Shown: piece by piece, positions 19,697 through 27,280 of the stretch
How positions within the stretch are numbered: the stretch's first letter is position 1
Layout of the letters: every line of letters starts with the position of its first letter
Assembly: GCF_000377345.1 (NCBI RefSeq)
Contig: NZ_KB898038.1
Span: forward strand, 62,001 to 126,000
Reading direction: 5' to 3'
Length of the DNA stretch: 64,000 nt
Source: Thioalkalivibrio sp. ALJ16
GTDB lineage: Bacteria > Pseudomonadota > Gammaproteobacteria > Ectothiorhodospirales > Ectothiorhodospiraceae
The notes under the pieces: model-generated
Database searches by the model: none
What the model saw: the letters and a program-made list of their open reading frames with translations, nothing else
What the model was told of the DNA's origin: nothing
Translations under genes and position numbers: made by a program

Positions 19697-19792
19697 TGTG
19701 GGAGCGGGCTTGCCCGCGAATGGAACTTGTCAAAGTCCGACGCGGGCAAGGGCTTCGCGGGCAAGGGCTTCGCGGGCAAGCCCGCTCCCACA
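19697..19792. repeat. Inverted REP pair with 15-bp tandem repeats
   Basis: TGTGGGAGCGGGCTTGCCCG... at 19697-19720 is mirrored at 19769-19792. Between them a 15-bp unit CGCGGGCAAGGGCTT is repeated two to three times at 19741-19785, apparently derived from the arm of the REP itself. Located between aat and the transglycosylase gene. Confidence 0.7.
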
Positions 19793-19950
19793 GACATCTC
19801 CCACAAGCAAGTCCACTCCCACAGACCCTGCCACAGAGCCCCCTCGCCACCCGCCCTTTGCGCCGACCGAGGGTGCTATATACTCCCGGCCACTGGGGAA
19901 CCGGACGGGAGATTCGGGTGGGCAAGGCAGATCAGGGGGAATGGCGGGCC

Positions 19951-20592
19951 ATGGCGCTCAACGGGCTGCGCACGGGCCTGCTGCTGGCACTGGCCGCGAT
20001 CACTGCGGGCTGTGCCACGCTGGCGCCATCGCCGCCGTCGGATCAGAGCAATATCTGCGAGATCTTCCGCGAGCAGCCGCGCTGGTACGACTACGCGCGC
20101 GACTCCGAACGCGAATGGGGTACGCCGATCGCCACCCAGATGTCGTTCATCCAGCAGGAGTCCTCCTTCCGCAGCCACGTGCGCCCGGACCGCGAGCGGC
20201 TGCTGGGCTTCATCCCCTGGAGCCGGCCGTCCTCCGCCTATGGCTACGCCCAGGCGCAGGACCCGGTCTGGGGCGAATACCGCGAGGATGCCGGCAGCCG
20301 CTTCGCGCGGCGCACCCACATGAAGCACGCGACCGACTTCATCGGCTGGTACAACGACCGCACCCGGCGCATGACTGGCGTACCGCTGCACAACGCGGAG
20401 CACCTCTACCTCGCCTACCACGAGGGCCAGGGCGGCTACAGCCGCGGCAGCTACCAGAACAAGCCGCAGGTACGGGCCGCGGCGCGCCAGGTCGCCCAGC
20501 GGGCCGACCGCTACGAATCCCAGTTGGCGAGCTGCGAATCCGAGTTCCGCTGCCGCCGCTTCTATCAGGTCTGGCCCTTCTGCCGACAGTAA
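19951..20592 (+). CDS. Lytic transglycosylase-like lipoprotein
   Basis: 213 residues. MALNGLRTGLLLALAAITAG then Cys21 is a lipoprotein signal with lipobox. The mature domain contains QMSFIQQESSFRSHVRP, in which the Glu fits the catalytic residue of SLT-type lysozyme-like folds, then SSAYGYAQAQD and LAYHEGQGGYSRGSY, both typical of SLT domains. It probably cleaves peptidoglycan from the periplasmic face of a membrane. GGGGGA lies about ten bases upstream; an in-frame GTG at 19918 is a less likely start. Confidence 0.75.
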   Translation: MALNGLRTGLLLALAAITAGCATLAPSPPSDQSNICEIFREQPRWYDYARDSEREWGTPIATQMSFIQQESSFRSHVRPDRERLLGFIPWSRPSSAYGYAQAQDPVWGEYREDAGSRFARRTHMKHATDFIGWYNDRTRRMTGVPLHNAEHLYLAYHEGQGGYSRGSYQNKPQVRAAARQVAQRADRYESQLASCESEFRCRRFYQVWPFCRQ

Positions 20593-20621
20593 ACGGAGCC
20601 GCGAATGCCCTGCCCGCCCCG

Positions 20622-20757
20622 GGAGATCCCGGATAACCGCTACGCGGTTTCCGGGATGACATCCCTGTTCGGCACGCTCGGCGCACCCCAACCCCTCTAG
20701 GGGCCTTCCCAACCCCCGGTCATCCCAGCCGTAGCGCAGCGAAGAGCCGGGATCTCC
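20622..20757. repeat. Two inverted copies of a GGGATCTCC palindromic repeat
   Basis: In the 330-bp spacer before gloA, 20622-20660 (GGGAGATCCCGGATAACCGC... TTTCCGGGATGAC) and 20719-20757 (GTCATCCCAGCCGTAGC... GAGCCGGGATCTCC) are opposite-orientation members of the family also seen at 18679-18717. No gene is visible in the spacer. Confidence 0.65.
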
Positions 20758-20922
20758 TGCCCCTGCCCCGGCCTCCTCGGGGCCACCTCGCCGGCCAGCC
20801 GCATCGGCTTCGCCATCGCTCGATGCGAAGGGCGTGCACGACGTGACGACGACACTTGAGGGAACCCGGCCGGACGTGTTCCAGTCTCCGAACTACCCTC
20901 TTACGGAATACAAGGACGCACC

Positions 20923-21423
20923 ATGAGTGACAACCCGACCGCTGGCTTTCGCTTCAACCACACCATGCTGCGCGTGAAGGACCCGCAGAAGGCGCTGAAC
21001 TTCTACCAGCGCGTGTTCGGCATGCAGCTGGTGAAGACGCTGGACTTCCCGGAGTTCGAGTTCACGCTGTACTTCCTGGCCCAGCTCGGCGAGGACGAAC
21101 CGCAGCCGCCGAAGGACGCCGGCGAAGCCACGCGCTGGATGTTCAGCCAGCGCGGCATCCTCGAGCTGACCTACAACTACGGCACGGAGAAGGACGCCGA
21201 CTTCCATTACCACGACGGCAACGCGGAGCCGCAGGGCTTCGGCCACATCTGCTTCTCGGTCCCGGACCTGGACGCGGCCGTGCGCTGGTTCGACCAGAAC
21301 GACGTGGAGTTCGTGAAGCGCCCGGACGAGGGCGGCCTGAAGGACATCGCCTTCGTGAAGGACATGGACGGCTACTGGATCGAAATCCTCGAGCCCAACC
21401 GCCTGACCGGGCTGGGGCACTGA
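20923..21423 (+). CDS. gloA: Lactoylglutathione lyase (glyoxalase I)
   Basis: 166 residues. Converts the hemithioacetal of methylglyoxal and glutathione to S-lactoylglutathione, detoxifying methylglyoxal in the cytoplasm. Metal ligands are in place: His in FNHTMLRV, Glu in ILELTYNYGTE, His in GFGHICFSV and Glu in YWIEILEP. AAGGA precedes ATG 20923. Standalone gene. Confidence 0.93.
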   Translation: MSDNPTAGFRFNHTMLRVKDPQKALNFYQRVFGMQLVKTLDFPEFEFTLYFLAQLGEDEPQPPKDAGEATRWMFSQRGILELTYNYGTEKDADFHYHDGNAEPQGFGHICFSVPDLDAAVRWFDQNDVEFVKRPDEGGLKDIAFVKDMDGYWIEILEPNRLTGLGH

Positions 21424-21490
21424 CACGCAAACCCGGTTGCTGCTGACCACTGGCAGGCGCGTATTGCCGAAACCTGACGCGGGCCGGGGC

Positions 21491-21513
21491 TTCGCCGGCA
21501 AGCCGGCTCCTAC
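21491..21513 (-). repeat. Variant REP element
   Basis: TTCGCCGGCAAGCCGGCTCC and following TAC is a diverged single copy of the REP arm, on the opposite strand to the 18540 element. It lies in the spacer between gloA and the integrated element, which has no gene. Confidence 0.5.
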
Positions 21514-21584
21514 CGGTCGGCTGTCATCCCTCGGGCGCACGCCAGCGGCCGAGGCCGCGTGGTTCATGATCGAGGCTTCAGATG

Positions 21585-21837
21585 CCGGAAATGCCGGGGC
21601 CAGACATGCGAAAGGGGCCACTCGGGCCCCTTTGCAGGATTTGGCGGAGAGTACGGATTACGCCCGGCTGCGCCGGGCGCCCTTCGGGCCGCCTTCGCTG
21701 CGCTGCGGCGTTCCGGTGTCGCTGCGCGCCACCGGTCGAACCATCATTCTTATATCTCGGGTTCGAATCCCGGAAATGCCGGGGCCAGACGTGCGAAAGG
21801 GGCCACTCGGGCCCCTTTGCAGGATTTGGCGGAGAGT
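21585..21837. repeat. 68-bp direct repeat ending in tRNA-Ser 3' sequence
   Basis: 21585-21652 and 21770-21837 are identical over 68 bp except one base, 185 bp apart. Each contains a strong hairpin (AAAGGGGCC-ACTC-GGGCCCCTTT) and ends in TGGCGGAGAGT, the reverse complement of a tRNA-Ser 3' end with CCA. The second copy merges into the left attachment site. This may mark earlier integrations at the same place. Confidence 0.65.
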
Positions 21838-21840
21838 GAG
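21827..21840. repeat. attL
   Basis: TGGCGGAGAGTGAG, reverse complement of the last 14 bases of the tRNA-Ser gene, 140 bp upstream of the integrase start. Identity with the right copy stops on both sides. Confidence 0.75.
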
Positions 21841-21980
21841 TCTGCCGATCACCGACCGGACACTACCCATATCGACGCTGTAAGCCCCTAATACTTCGAC
21901 CTTTCTGCTTTACCCTTGTAGTCGATAGTAGCGCAGCGTAGGCTATAGTTACAAGCACTATTTGGGGATAGGTAAAGGGA

Positions 21981-23174
21981 ATGCCTCGTAAGGCGGAGGA
22001 AATGGGGGCGCTGGCGATCAAGCGCCTTGAGCATCCAGGAGAGTACACCGTTGGGGGCGTGGCGGGCCTGCGCGTCCGCGTCTACGACAACGGGCACAAG
22101 TACTGGCTTCTGCGCGCGACGATCGCCGGCCGCGTCCGAGAGATAGGCATTGGGCCCTATCCCGAGGTGACGCTCGCCAAGGCCCGCGAGGCCGCGTCCG
22201 ACATGCGTATGCAGATCCGCGAAGGTATCGACCCGCTCGCGGAGCGCAGAGCCGCGAAGGACGCTCTGGCTGCTGCGACCGCAAAGGCCCTGACATTCAG
22301 CGATTGCACCGACCGCTACCTCGCGAACAAGAGTGCCGGTTTCCGGAACGAAAAGCATCGGCGGCAATGGCGATCCTCGCTGGAGCAATATGCAGACCCG
22401 ATCATAGGGCGGCTGCCGGTCGACAGGATCGAGCTGGCACACGTCCTGGAGGTGTTGCAGCCCGTATGGCGCACCCGCACAGAAACGGCCAGTCGCGTCA
22501 GGGGCCGAATGGAGAAGGTGCTCGACTACGCGACCGTGAGCGGCTATCGCGACGGCTCGAACCCTGCGAGATGGCGCGGCAACCTGGACGCGATTCTGCC
22601 GGCCCCTTCCAAGCTCAAGAAGGTTCGGCACCACCGCGCCCTACCCTGGGCTGAGGTGCCGCCATTCATGGCGGCATTGCGCGAGCGCAGCGGGACCGCC
22701 GCTCAAGCCCTGCAGTTCCTCGTCCTGACCGCGACCCGATCCGGTGAAGTCCGCGGCGCGACATGGGACGAGATCGACCTCGAATCCAGCACGTGGTCCA
22801 TACCCGCCGAACGCATGAAAGCGGGCAGAACTCACGTGGTCCCATTGTCGGACGCGGCGCTCGAGATTCTGGAGGCCCGCCCCGATCGAGACGGCCTTGT
22901 CTTCCCTGGGCAGCGAGGCGGGATGCTGAGCGATATGTCACTGAGCTCCGTGCTGAAACGCATGCAGGTCGACGCCACGGTCCACGGCTTCCGATCCTCG
23001 TTCCGGGACTGGGTGTCTGAAACCACCCGCTACCCGCACGAGGTCGCCGAGATGGCCCTCGCGCACACGATCCCGAACGCCACAGAGCGGGCCTATCGGC
23101 GCGGCGACCTACTGGAGAAACGACGCGCCCTGATGGACGAATGGGCCGCGTACATCGTGGAGGCAGAGAAATGA
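21981..23174 (+). CDS. int: Tyrosine recombinase integrase (P4-like, DUF4102 N-terminus)
   Basis: 397 residues. The N-terminal arm-binding domain (VGGVAGLRVRV, YWLLRATIAGRVREIGIGPYP) is typical of P4-type integrases. The catalytic set is complete: Arg253 in TATRSGEVRG, Lys280, His335 and Arg338 in HGFRSSF, His362 and nucleophile Tyr372 in ERAYRRGD. It should catalyse integration into and excision from the tRNA-Ser site. It lies beside attL, at the opposite end from the intact tRNA. AAAGGGA precedes ATG 21981. Confidence 0.93.
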   Translation: MPRKAEEMGALAIKRLEHPGEYTVGGVAGLRVRVYDNGHKYWLLRATIAGRVREIGIGPYPEVTLAKAREAASDMRMQIREGIDPLAERRAAKDALAAATAKALTFSDCTDRYLANKSAGFRNEKHRRQWRSSLEQYADPIIGRLPVDRIELAHVLEVLQPVWRTRTETASRVRGRMEKVLDYATVSGYRDGSNPARWRGNLDAILPAPSKLKKVRHHRALPWAEVPPFMAALRERSGTAAQALQFLVLTATRSGEVRGATWDEIDLESSTWSIPAERMKAGRTHVVPLSDAALEILEARPDRDGLVFPGQRGGMLSDMSLSSVLKRMQVDATVHGFRSSFRDWVSETTRYPHEVAEMALAHTIPNATERAYRRGDLLEKRRALMDEWAAYIVEAEK

Positions 23175-23707
23175 CCGGCACTCGACCGACCGACAACTGG
23201 GAGGCGGCCGTCGAACGCGTGAAGGCCACCGGGAAGGGCTGGGAAGCGCTGCTGTATCACGCGGCCCGGCTACTGCGGGAAGGCCGCGCCCTGCCGCCGC
23301 CGCTGGCGGACTTCATTGCCGGGGGGCTCGACGAGATCCGCGAGACCGAACACAAGGGGGCCGCCAAGCTGTTCGGTTGCCATCATGCGCGGGGCCGCCG
23401 GGGGAACGCGTCCAGGGGGCTGAAACGCGCTATCGACGTTGAAATTCTGATGCGGATGACCGGCGTTTCCCAGATCCAGGCGGCTGCTGCGCTGACCCAG
23501 GATGACACCCTCAACAACAAGGAGCAGCTCGCACCGTCTACCTGGGTTCGGGCGCACGACGATCACAAGGAGGACGCCTGCGCGATCATCGCATCGGGCA
23601 AACCAGAAGGCCCCGAGCCCCGCCCGATTGATTGGCTAACGGAGTCCGAAGAAAAAGCCGCCAGGATCGCAAAGCGTATGAAGAATAGGGGCCCTAATCC
23701 CGCATAG
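23171..23707 (+). CDS. Unknown element protein, 178 residues
   Basis: Starts with an ATGA overlap on the integrase stop, so it is translated with it. The sequence has an amphipathic N-terminal part (LYHAARLLREGRALPPPLAD) and a middle region (ILMRMTGVSQIQAAAALTQD) that resembles a helix-turn-helix, followed by a charged C-terminus. No family recognised. Possibly a DNA-binding accessory to integration or regulation, by position only. Confidence 0.6.
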   Translation: MTGTRPTDNWEAAVERVKATGKGWEALLYHAARLLREGRALPPPLADFIAGGLDEIRETEHKGAAKLFGCHHARGRRGNASRGLKRAIDVEILMRMTGVSQIQAAAALTQDDTLNNKEQLAPSTWVRAHDDHKEDACAIIASGKPEGPEPRPIDWLTESEEKAARIAKRMKNRGPNPA

Positions 23708-23768
23708 ATCGCCCCTCCCGCACTCGCCAATCTGTACCCGTCACCACCAAAAACGACGAGGTACGGTA

Positions 23769-23969
23769 ATGGCTGACACGACGAACGAATCGGTGTACTT
23801 GTCGGAGCGCGACATTGCCCGCAGGTACAGCATCCACCCCAAGACCGTTTGGCCCTGGATTCATAACCAGGGGTTCCCGCAGCCGATCCGGCTGAGCCCG
23901 CGATGCACCCGTTGGCGTCTGGAGGACCTGTTGGCCTGGGAAGCCCGCCGCGCAGGCGGTGCGGCATGA
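23769..23969 (+). CDS. AlpA-like excisionase/transcriptional regulator
   Basis: 66 residues with a winged-helix DNA-binding pattern: LSERDIARRYSIHPKTVWPW, GFPQPIRLSPRCTRW and EDLLAWE. This is the usual form of AlpA/excisionase regulators on P4-like satellites and integrative islands, where they turn on or direct excision. GAGG lies before ATG 23769. Its stop overlaps the next start. Confidence 0.8.
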   Translation: MADTTNESVYLSERDIARRYSIHPKTVWPWIHNQGFPQPIRLSPRCTRWRLEDLLAWEARRAGGAA

Positions 23970-24196
23970 GGCCCGCCAACAGAAAAGCGCTGGCCGAGGG
24001 GGCGGCACAGCGCTTTGGGGGCGAGCTACACGGTCACAAGCTCACGTCTGAGCATAGCACAGAAGATCTGTTTCGCATCGCCAATCGGCGGGCTCACGTA
24101 ATCGGCTGCTACCGAAGGGGCCCCGATCGCACGCGGGCCATACTGCGATGCCTGCGGGCCCTCAAGGCCGCACTGGCCAAGGGGGCGCGGCCATGA
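23966..24196 (+). CDS. Unknown small basic element protein, 76 residues
   Basis: Begins in an ATGA overlap with the AlpA-like gene. Lys/Arg/Ala-rich (KALAEGAAQRFGGELHGHKL, ILRCLRALKAALAKGA). No family recognised. Coupled both upstream and downstream, so it is probably a real gene of the element's replication/regulation run. Confidence 0.5.
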   Translation: MRPANRKALAEGAAQRFGGELHGHKLTSEHSTEDLFRIANRRAHVIGCYRRGPDRTRAILRCLRALKAALAKGARP

Positions 24197-24522
24197 CTCG
24201 GAAAGTGCCGCCGTATGCGAAGCGCCATGCCGAAGCCCTACGCCACCCGCCGCACACCGTCTGGATCGCGGCCGGGCCGAATGCCTGGAAGTGGGCCCGG
24301 CAGCGACCGAGCCACGTAGTCCTGGTCGCCCCACCCGAGGAAGATCCCGCCGCTCTGGACTGGCGCATGTGCCGAGGCCATGACCCGGTGCTGGTCGTTC
24401 GCACGGGACCAGCCGAAGGCGCGCAGGTACGCGGGCTGATCGCGGCCCTGTTGCGGGATGGTGTCGAGCGCGTGCTGGACGAAGCCGGAACGCTATTCGT
24501 GCCGGAGGTGCGCCATGCCTGA
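24193..24522 (+). CDS. Unknown element protein, 109 residues
   Basis: ATGA overlap with the previous gene. The sequence alternates short strands and helices (HTVWIAAGPNAWKWARQ, SHVVLVAPPEEDPAALDW, DPVLVVRTGPAEGAQVRGLI), suggesting a small alpha/beta domain. No family recognised. Its last eight bases overlap the start of the ATPase gene. Confidence 0.5.
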   Translation: MTRKVPPYAKRHAEALRHPPHTVWIAAGPNAWKWARQRPSHVVLVAPPEEDPAALDWRMCRGHDPVLVVRTGPAEGAQVRGLIAALLRDGVERVLDEAGTLFVPEVRHA

Positions 24523-25600
24523 AACCGTGGTTATCCCTGTCGAGCGGACGGAGCCGCGGTTCAAGCTGTTACACGTTGCCGAGCTCGAGTTCCGGCCACC
24601 GCGTTTTTTAGTGCGGGACTACCTCGAGGCCGAATCTCTGGCGTTGGTATTCGGCGATCCCGGGTGCGGCAAGTCGTTTCTGGCCGTCGATCTGGCCTGC
24701 TGTATTGCAACCGGTGCGGACTTCCACGGCAACCCCACCACGCAGGGCCCCGTTGTGTACGTCGCGGGAGAGGGCCACAACGGCCTGAAGCGGCGTTTCG
24801 TGGCATGGGAGACCCACACCGGCCAGAGCGCCGCAGACGCGCCCCTGTACGTGTCGAGCGCGGCCGCAGCCCTATGCGATCCCGATTCCGCGCAGGCAGT
24901 CGTGACCGCCGTGGATGCGGTGCCGACCGATGGGCCGCCCGCCCTGGTCGTGATCGACACCGTGGCCCGCAACTTCGGCCCGGGAGACGAGAACAGCACC
25001 AGCGATATGGGCGTGTTCATCCAGGCGGCCGACCGTATCCGCACCCGGTACGGCTGCACGGTGCTACTCGTCCATCACAGCGGCCACGCGGACAAAGGGC
25101 GTGCCCGAGGGGCTACCGCCCTGCGGGGTGCCCTGGACGCTGAATATCGAGCGGACAAGGACGAAGCCGGCACCGTCCGCGTGGAGGCGTCCAAAATGAA
25201 GGACGCACCCTTTCCCCAGCCCTTGGCGTTCGAGCTGCGCAGCGTGCCCCTCGGTATCGAGGACCACGACGGTCGCGAGGTCACGTCCGCCGCGCTGGTA
25301 TCCACGACCTATGAGCCGCCCGCCAAGCCGTCCGGGCGCCAGGGCAAGTGGAAGCAACTCGCCCTGGACGAGCTGGCCCGTTTGTATGAGTCCAGGCGGG
25401 CGAACCTTGAGCGCGGTGGGTTCGACCCTGACACCGCCCGGGTTGAGGTCTCCGAGTGGCAACAGCAATGCCGGGATGCCGGGATGCCGAAGCAACGATG
25501 GTCCGATGTTCGCCGGGCCTGTCTCGACTCCGAGCTGGTTTCCATTGAGCACGGGTTTGCCTATCCGAGGGTCCGGAAGTCCGGTCCGTCCGGTTCCTGA
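24515..25600 (+). CDS. RepA-like AAA ATPase (AAA_25), putative replicative helicase
   Basis: 361 residues. RecA-fold ATPase of the type encoded by plasmid RepA/mobile-element helicases: Walker A GDPGCGKS (47-54), Walker B LVVIDT with Asp147, and the VLLVHHSGH sensor block (183-190), all near the expected spacing. The C-terminal part carries a charged helix-turn-helix-like region (WKQLALDELARLYESRR, VSEWQQQCRDAGMPKQRW). CCGGAC repeats start inside its 3' end, supporting a role in replicating the excised element. It overlaps the preceding gene by eight bases. Confidence 0.8.
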   Translation: MPETVVIPVERTEPRFKLLHVAELEFRPPRFLVRDYLEAESLALVFGDPGCGKSFLAVDLACCIATGADFHGNPTTQGPVVYVAGEGHNGLKRRFVAWETHTGQSAADAPLYVSSAAAALCDPDSAQAVVTAVDAVPTDGPPALVVIDTVARNFGPGDENSTSDMGVFIQAADRIRTRYGCTVLLVHHSGHADKGRARGATALRGALDAEYRADKDEAGTVRVEASKMKDAPFPQPLAFELRSVPLGIEDHDGREVTSAALVSTTYEPPAKPSGRQGKWKQLALDELARLYESRRANLERGGFDPDTARVEVSEWQQQCRDAGMPKQRWSDVRRACLDSELVSIEHGFAYPRVRKSGPSGS

Positions 25601-25678
25601 AGGAAACCGGACCGGACCGGACGCCCTTAACCGGACAAGCGGACCCTAACCGGACCAAAACCGGACCCGTAACCGGAC
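25571..25678 (+). repeat. CCGGAC iteron-like repeats and hairpin, candidate replication origin
   Basis: Seven exact CCGGAC and one GCGGAC lie between 25607 and 25678, several extended to AACCGGAC. Three inverted copies (GTCCGG) end the upstream gene at 25571-25593. The two orientations form a long imperfect hairpin at 25579-25622 that straddles the ATPase stop codon. AT-richer sequence follows immediately. Repeats next to a RepA-like helicase suggest an origin; a regulator-binding array or terminator is the alternative. Confidence 0.55.
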
Positions 25679-25709
25679 CGAAAATCACGCAGAATCAATA
25701 GTCTGCACC

Positions 25710-25738
25710 TTGACACACCAACCAATCCGATAGACAAT
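25710..25738 (+). promoter_or_regulatory. Sigma70-like promoter
   Basis: TTGACA at 25710-25715, 17-bp spacer, GACAAT at 25733-25738, followed by AGGGGG and the ATG at 25761. The -35 is perfect. It would drive the second gene run of the element. Confidence 0.55.
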
Positions 25739-25760
25739 ACCTATCATGTAGGGGGCTCCA

Positions 25761-26144
25761 ATGGACCAAGACGAATTCGAGCAACGGCTCCGCGAAGACT
25801 CCAGCCGGATGTTCTCCAGCGAGGACGCCGGACGGCGGTACTTCATCCGCAAGCCGCCCACCTTCCCCAAGATCGAATCCTTCTCCGAATTCCAGAAGGC
25901 GCACGACGCCATCGTCGCGGCTGCCTCCGAGCGCCTGAACGAGATTGTCGGGGCCGGCCTGTCCACCCGGGACGTCGCGCTGGCCAGCCAGATCGAGGGC
26001 ATCAACATGAACTTGTCCCTGCGCGCGCTAGAGGCCGCCGGTGATCCTCGGTGGACGGTCCTGGATTCGCGGGTCGAGAGCCTGCGCCAAGGGGTCGCGA
26101 TTGCTATGGAAATCTGGAAGCAAAAGCGAGGGGGTGACGCATGA
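25761..26144 (+). CDS. Unknown element protein, 127 residues
   Basis: Acidic, mostly helical protein (MDQDEFEQRLREDSSRMFSS, then FSEFQKAHDAIVAAASERL). No recognised family. Preceded by a good promoter and ribosome-binding site, and the first of a run of five tightly coupled genes. Its last four bases overlap the start of a 29-codon ORF. Confidence 0.6.
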   Translation: MDQDEFEQRLREDSSRMFSSEDAGRRYFIRKPPTFPKIESFSEFQKAHDAIVAAASERLNEIVGAGLSTRDVALASQIEGINMNLSLRALEAAGDPRWTVLDSRVESLRQGVAIAMEIWKQKRGGDA

Positions 26145-26230
26145 ACATCCCGCTGATACACGCGCAGATGAGTTTCCTCGCCACCTATATGGCCGCGCGC
26201 CAATACCGAGCACCGGAGCCCACGCGATGA
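26141..26230 (+). CDS. 29-residue small ORF coupled to both neighbours
   Basis: ATG 26141 overlaps the TGA of the upstream gene, and its own TGA overlaps the ATG at 26227 of the next gene, both as ATGA. The peptide starts MNIPLIHAQMSFLATYMAAR and ends in EPTR. The exact fit between two coupled genes suggests either a real micro-protein or a translational relay. It resembles no family I know. Confidence 0.45.
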   Translation: MNIPLIHAQMSFLATYMAARQYRAPEPTR

Positions 26231-26637
26231 ACCGACCCAAGCCCCGATCGTTCACGCCCGAGCGCGACCCCATGATCCCGTCCGGGCCGGCCAGCCAGTA
26301 CCTGACGAAGAACCGCGGCCGCCCGAGCGACCAGCCCAAGGCGCAGAACCCCCAGCGCGTGAAGATCCCACGGGCCGCTCGCAAGGTGGCGCGGGCGTCG
26401 ATTCTGGCCAAGCTCTCGACCGCTCCCCTGGCCTTCACCGGGGAGAGCGGGGAGCAATGGCTGGGGCTGGCAGAGATCGGCCTTGTCCTGGGCCTCGACG
26501 TGGCCGAAGTGGCAGACCAGCACGCACGCGGCGAAGGGCCGCCGCTCGAGATGCGCAAGAACGAACAGGGCCACCACGAGCTGATGGGCTCGGTAACGAA
26601 CCTGACCCTGTACCTGATTACCGAAGCGACGAGGTAG
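26227..26637 (+). CDS. Unknown element protein, 136 residues
   Basis: Basic, proline-rich N-terminus (MNRPKPRSFTPERDPMIPSG, then GRPSDQPKAQNPQRVK) and a more globular C-terminal half (EQWLGLAEIGLVLGLDVAEV). No family recognised. Starts in an ATGA overlap with the 29-codon ORF. Confidence 0.55.
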   Translation: MNRPKPRSFTPERDPMIPSGPASQYLTKNRGRPSDQPKAQNPQRVKIPRAARKVARASILAKLSTAPLAFTGESGEQWLGLAEIGLVLGLDVAEVADQHARGEGPPLEMRKNEQGHHELMGSVTNLTLYLITEATR

Positions 26638-26641
26638 ACCC

Positions 26642-27280
26642 ATGGCAGCGAAACCCGATTTCAAGAGCAAGCTGGGTTCTCTGGCCGAAAGCCAGAAAGC
26701 CATCCAGGACGAGATGAAGGGCGCGCACGATGGCCTGATGGCAAAGATCCAGGCCAAGCGCGATGAGCTGAAGGAGATCACCAGCGCCGCCCCGAACGTT
26801 GGCGAGATCCTTCACCGCGCCCAACTGTCGATCGACGAGATGGCCGGGCGGTATGAGAAGCGCCTTAAGGGCGCGTTTGTGGAGTCGCGGACAGCCGAGG
26901 CGATGCTCCAGACGGGGGCAGCGATCCCGGACAACAAGAACTTGTTGGGGCCGCACGGTGCGGTGCTGCGCAGTCGCATGCAAGAAAACTGGCGCAAGCA
27001 ACTGGTGCTCGACCTGTTTGCGCCCGGACCAGGACCTGCCAACCAGGAGCACCGGGACCACCAGATCGATGGAACGGATACGGCCATGCTGATCGCCTGG
27101 CTGTTCCGCGACGAACTGGTCGAGCGCATGCGCACCTTCGCGGAGACCCACGCCCCCGCCGGCGAATCCCGCGCAGCCGATATCGAACGGCTGAAGGCGG
27201 AGATCGCAGACCTCGAAGAACAGGCCGCGCAGATCCGCCGGGAAGCCTCCGAGGCCGGTTTGCACCTGGAGGCCGCATGA
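26642..27280 (+). CDS. Unknown coiled-coil element protein, 212 residues
   Basis: Highly charged helical protein with likely coiled coils at the N-terminus (LAESQKAIQDEMKGAHDGLM, AKIQAKRDELKEI) and the C-terminus (ADIERLKAEIADLEEQAAQI). The middle contains LLGPHGAVLRSRMQENWRKQ. No family recognised. Starts four bases after the previous stop and ends in an ATGA overlap with the Mor-like gene. A scaffold or tail-assembly partner of the tape measure is possible but is inference from position. Confidence 0.55.
   Translation: MAAKPDFKSKLGSLAESQKAIQDEMKGAHDGLMAKIQAKRDELKEITSAAPNVGEILHRAQLSIDEMAGRYEKRLKGAFVESRTAEAMLQTGAAIPDNKNLLGPHGAVLRSRMQENWRKQLVLDLFAPGPGPANQEHRDHQIDGTDTAMLIAWLFRDELVERMRTFAETHAPAGESRAADIERLKAEIADLEEQAAQIRREASEAGLHLEAA

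Noticed and set aside
19741-19785. CRISPR-like array from the 15-bp repeats
   Set aside because: The units are directly tandem without spacers and derive from a REP arm. No cas gene is present in the window.
21745-21790. Possible tRNA gene on the plus strand (CGGGTTCGAATCCCG looks like a T-arm)
   Set aside because: No acceptor pairing, no CCA at the right distance and no D- or anticodon arm upstream. At most a T-arm-like remnant in the repeated segment.
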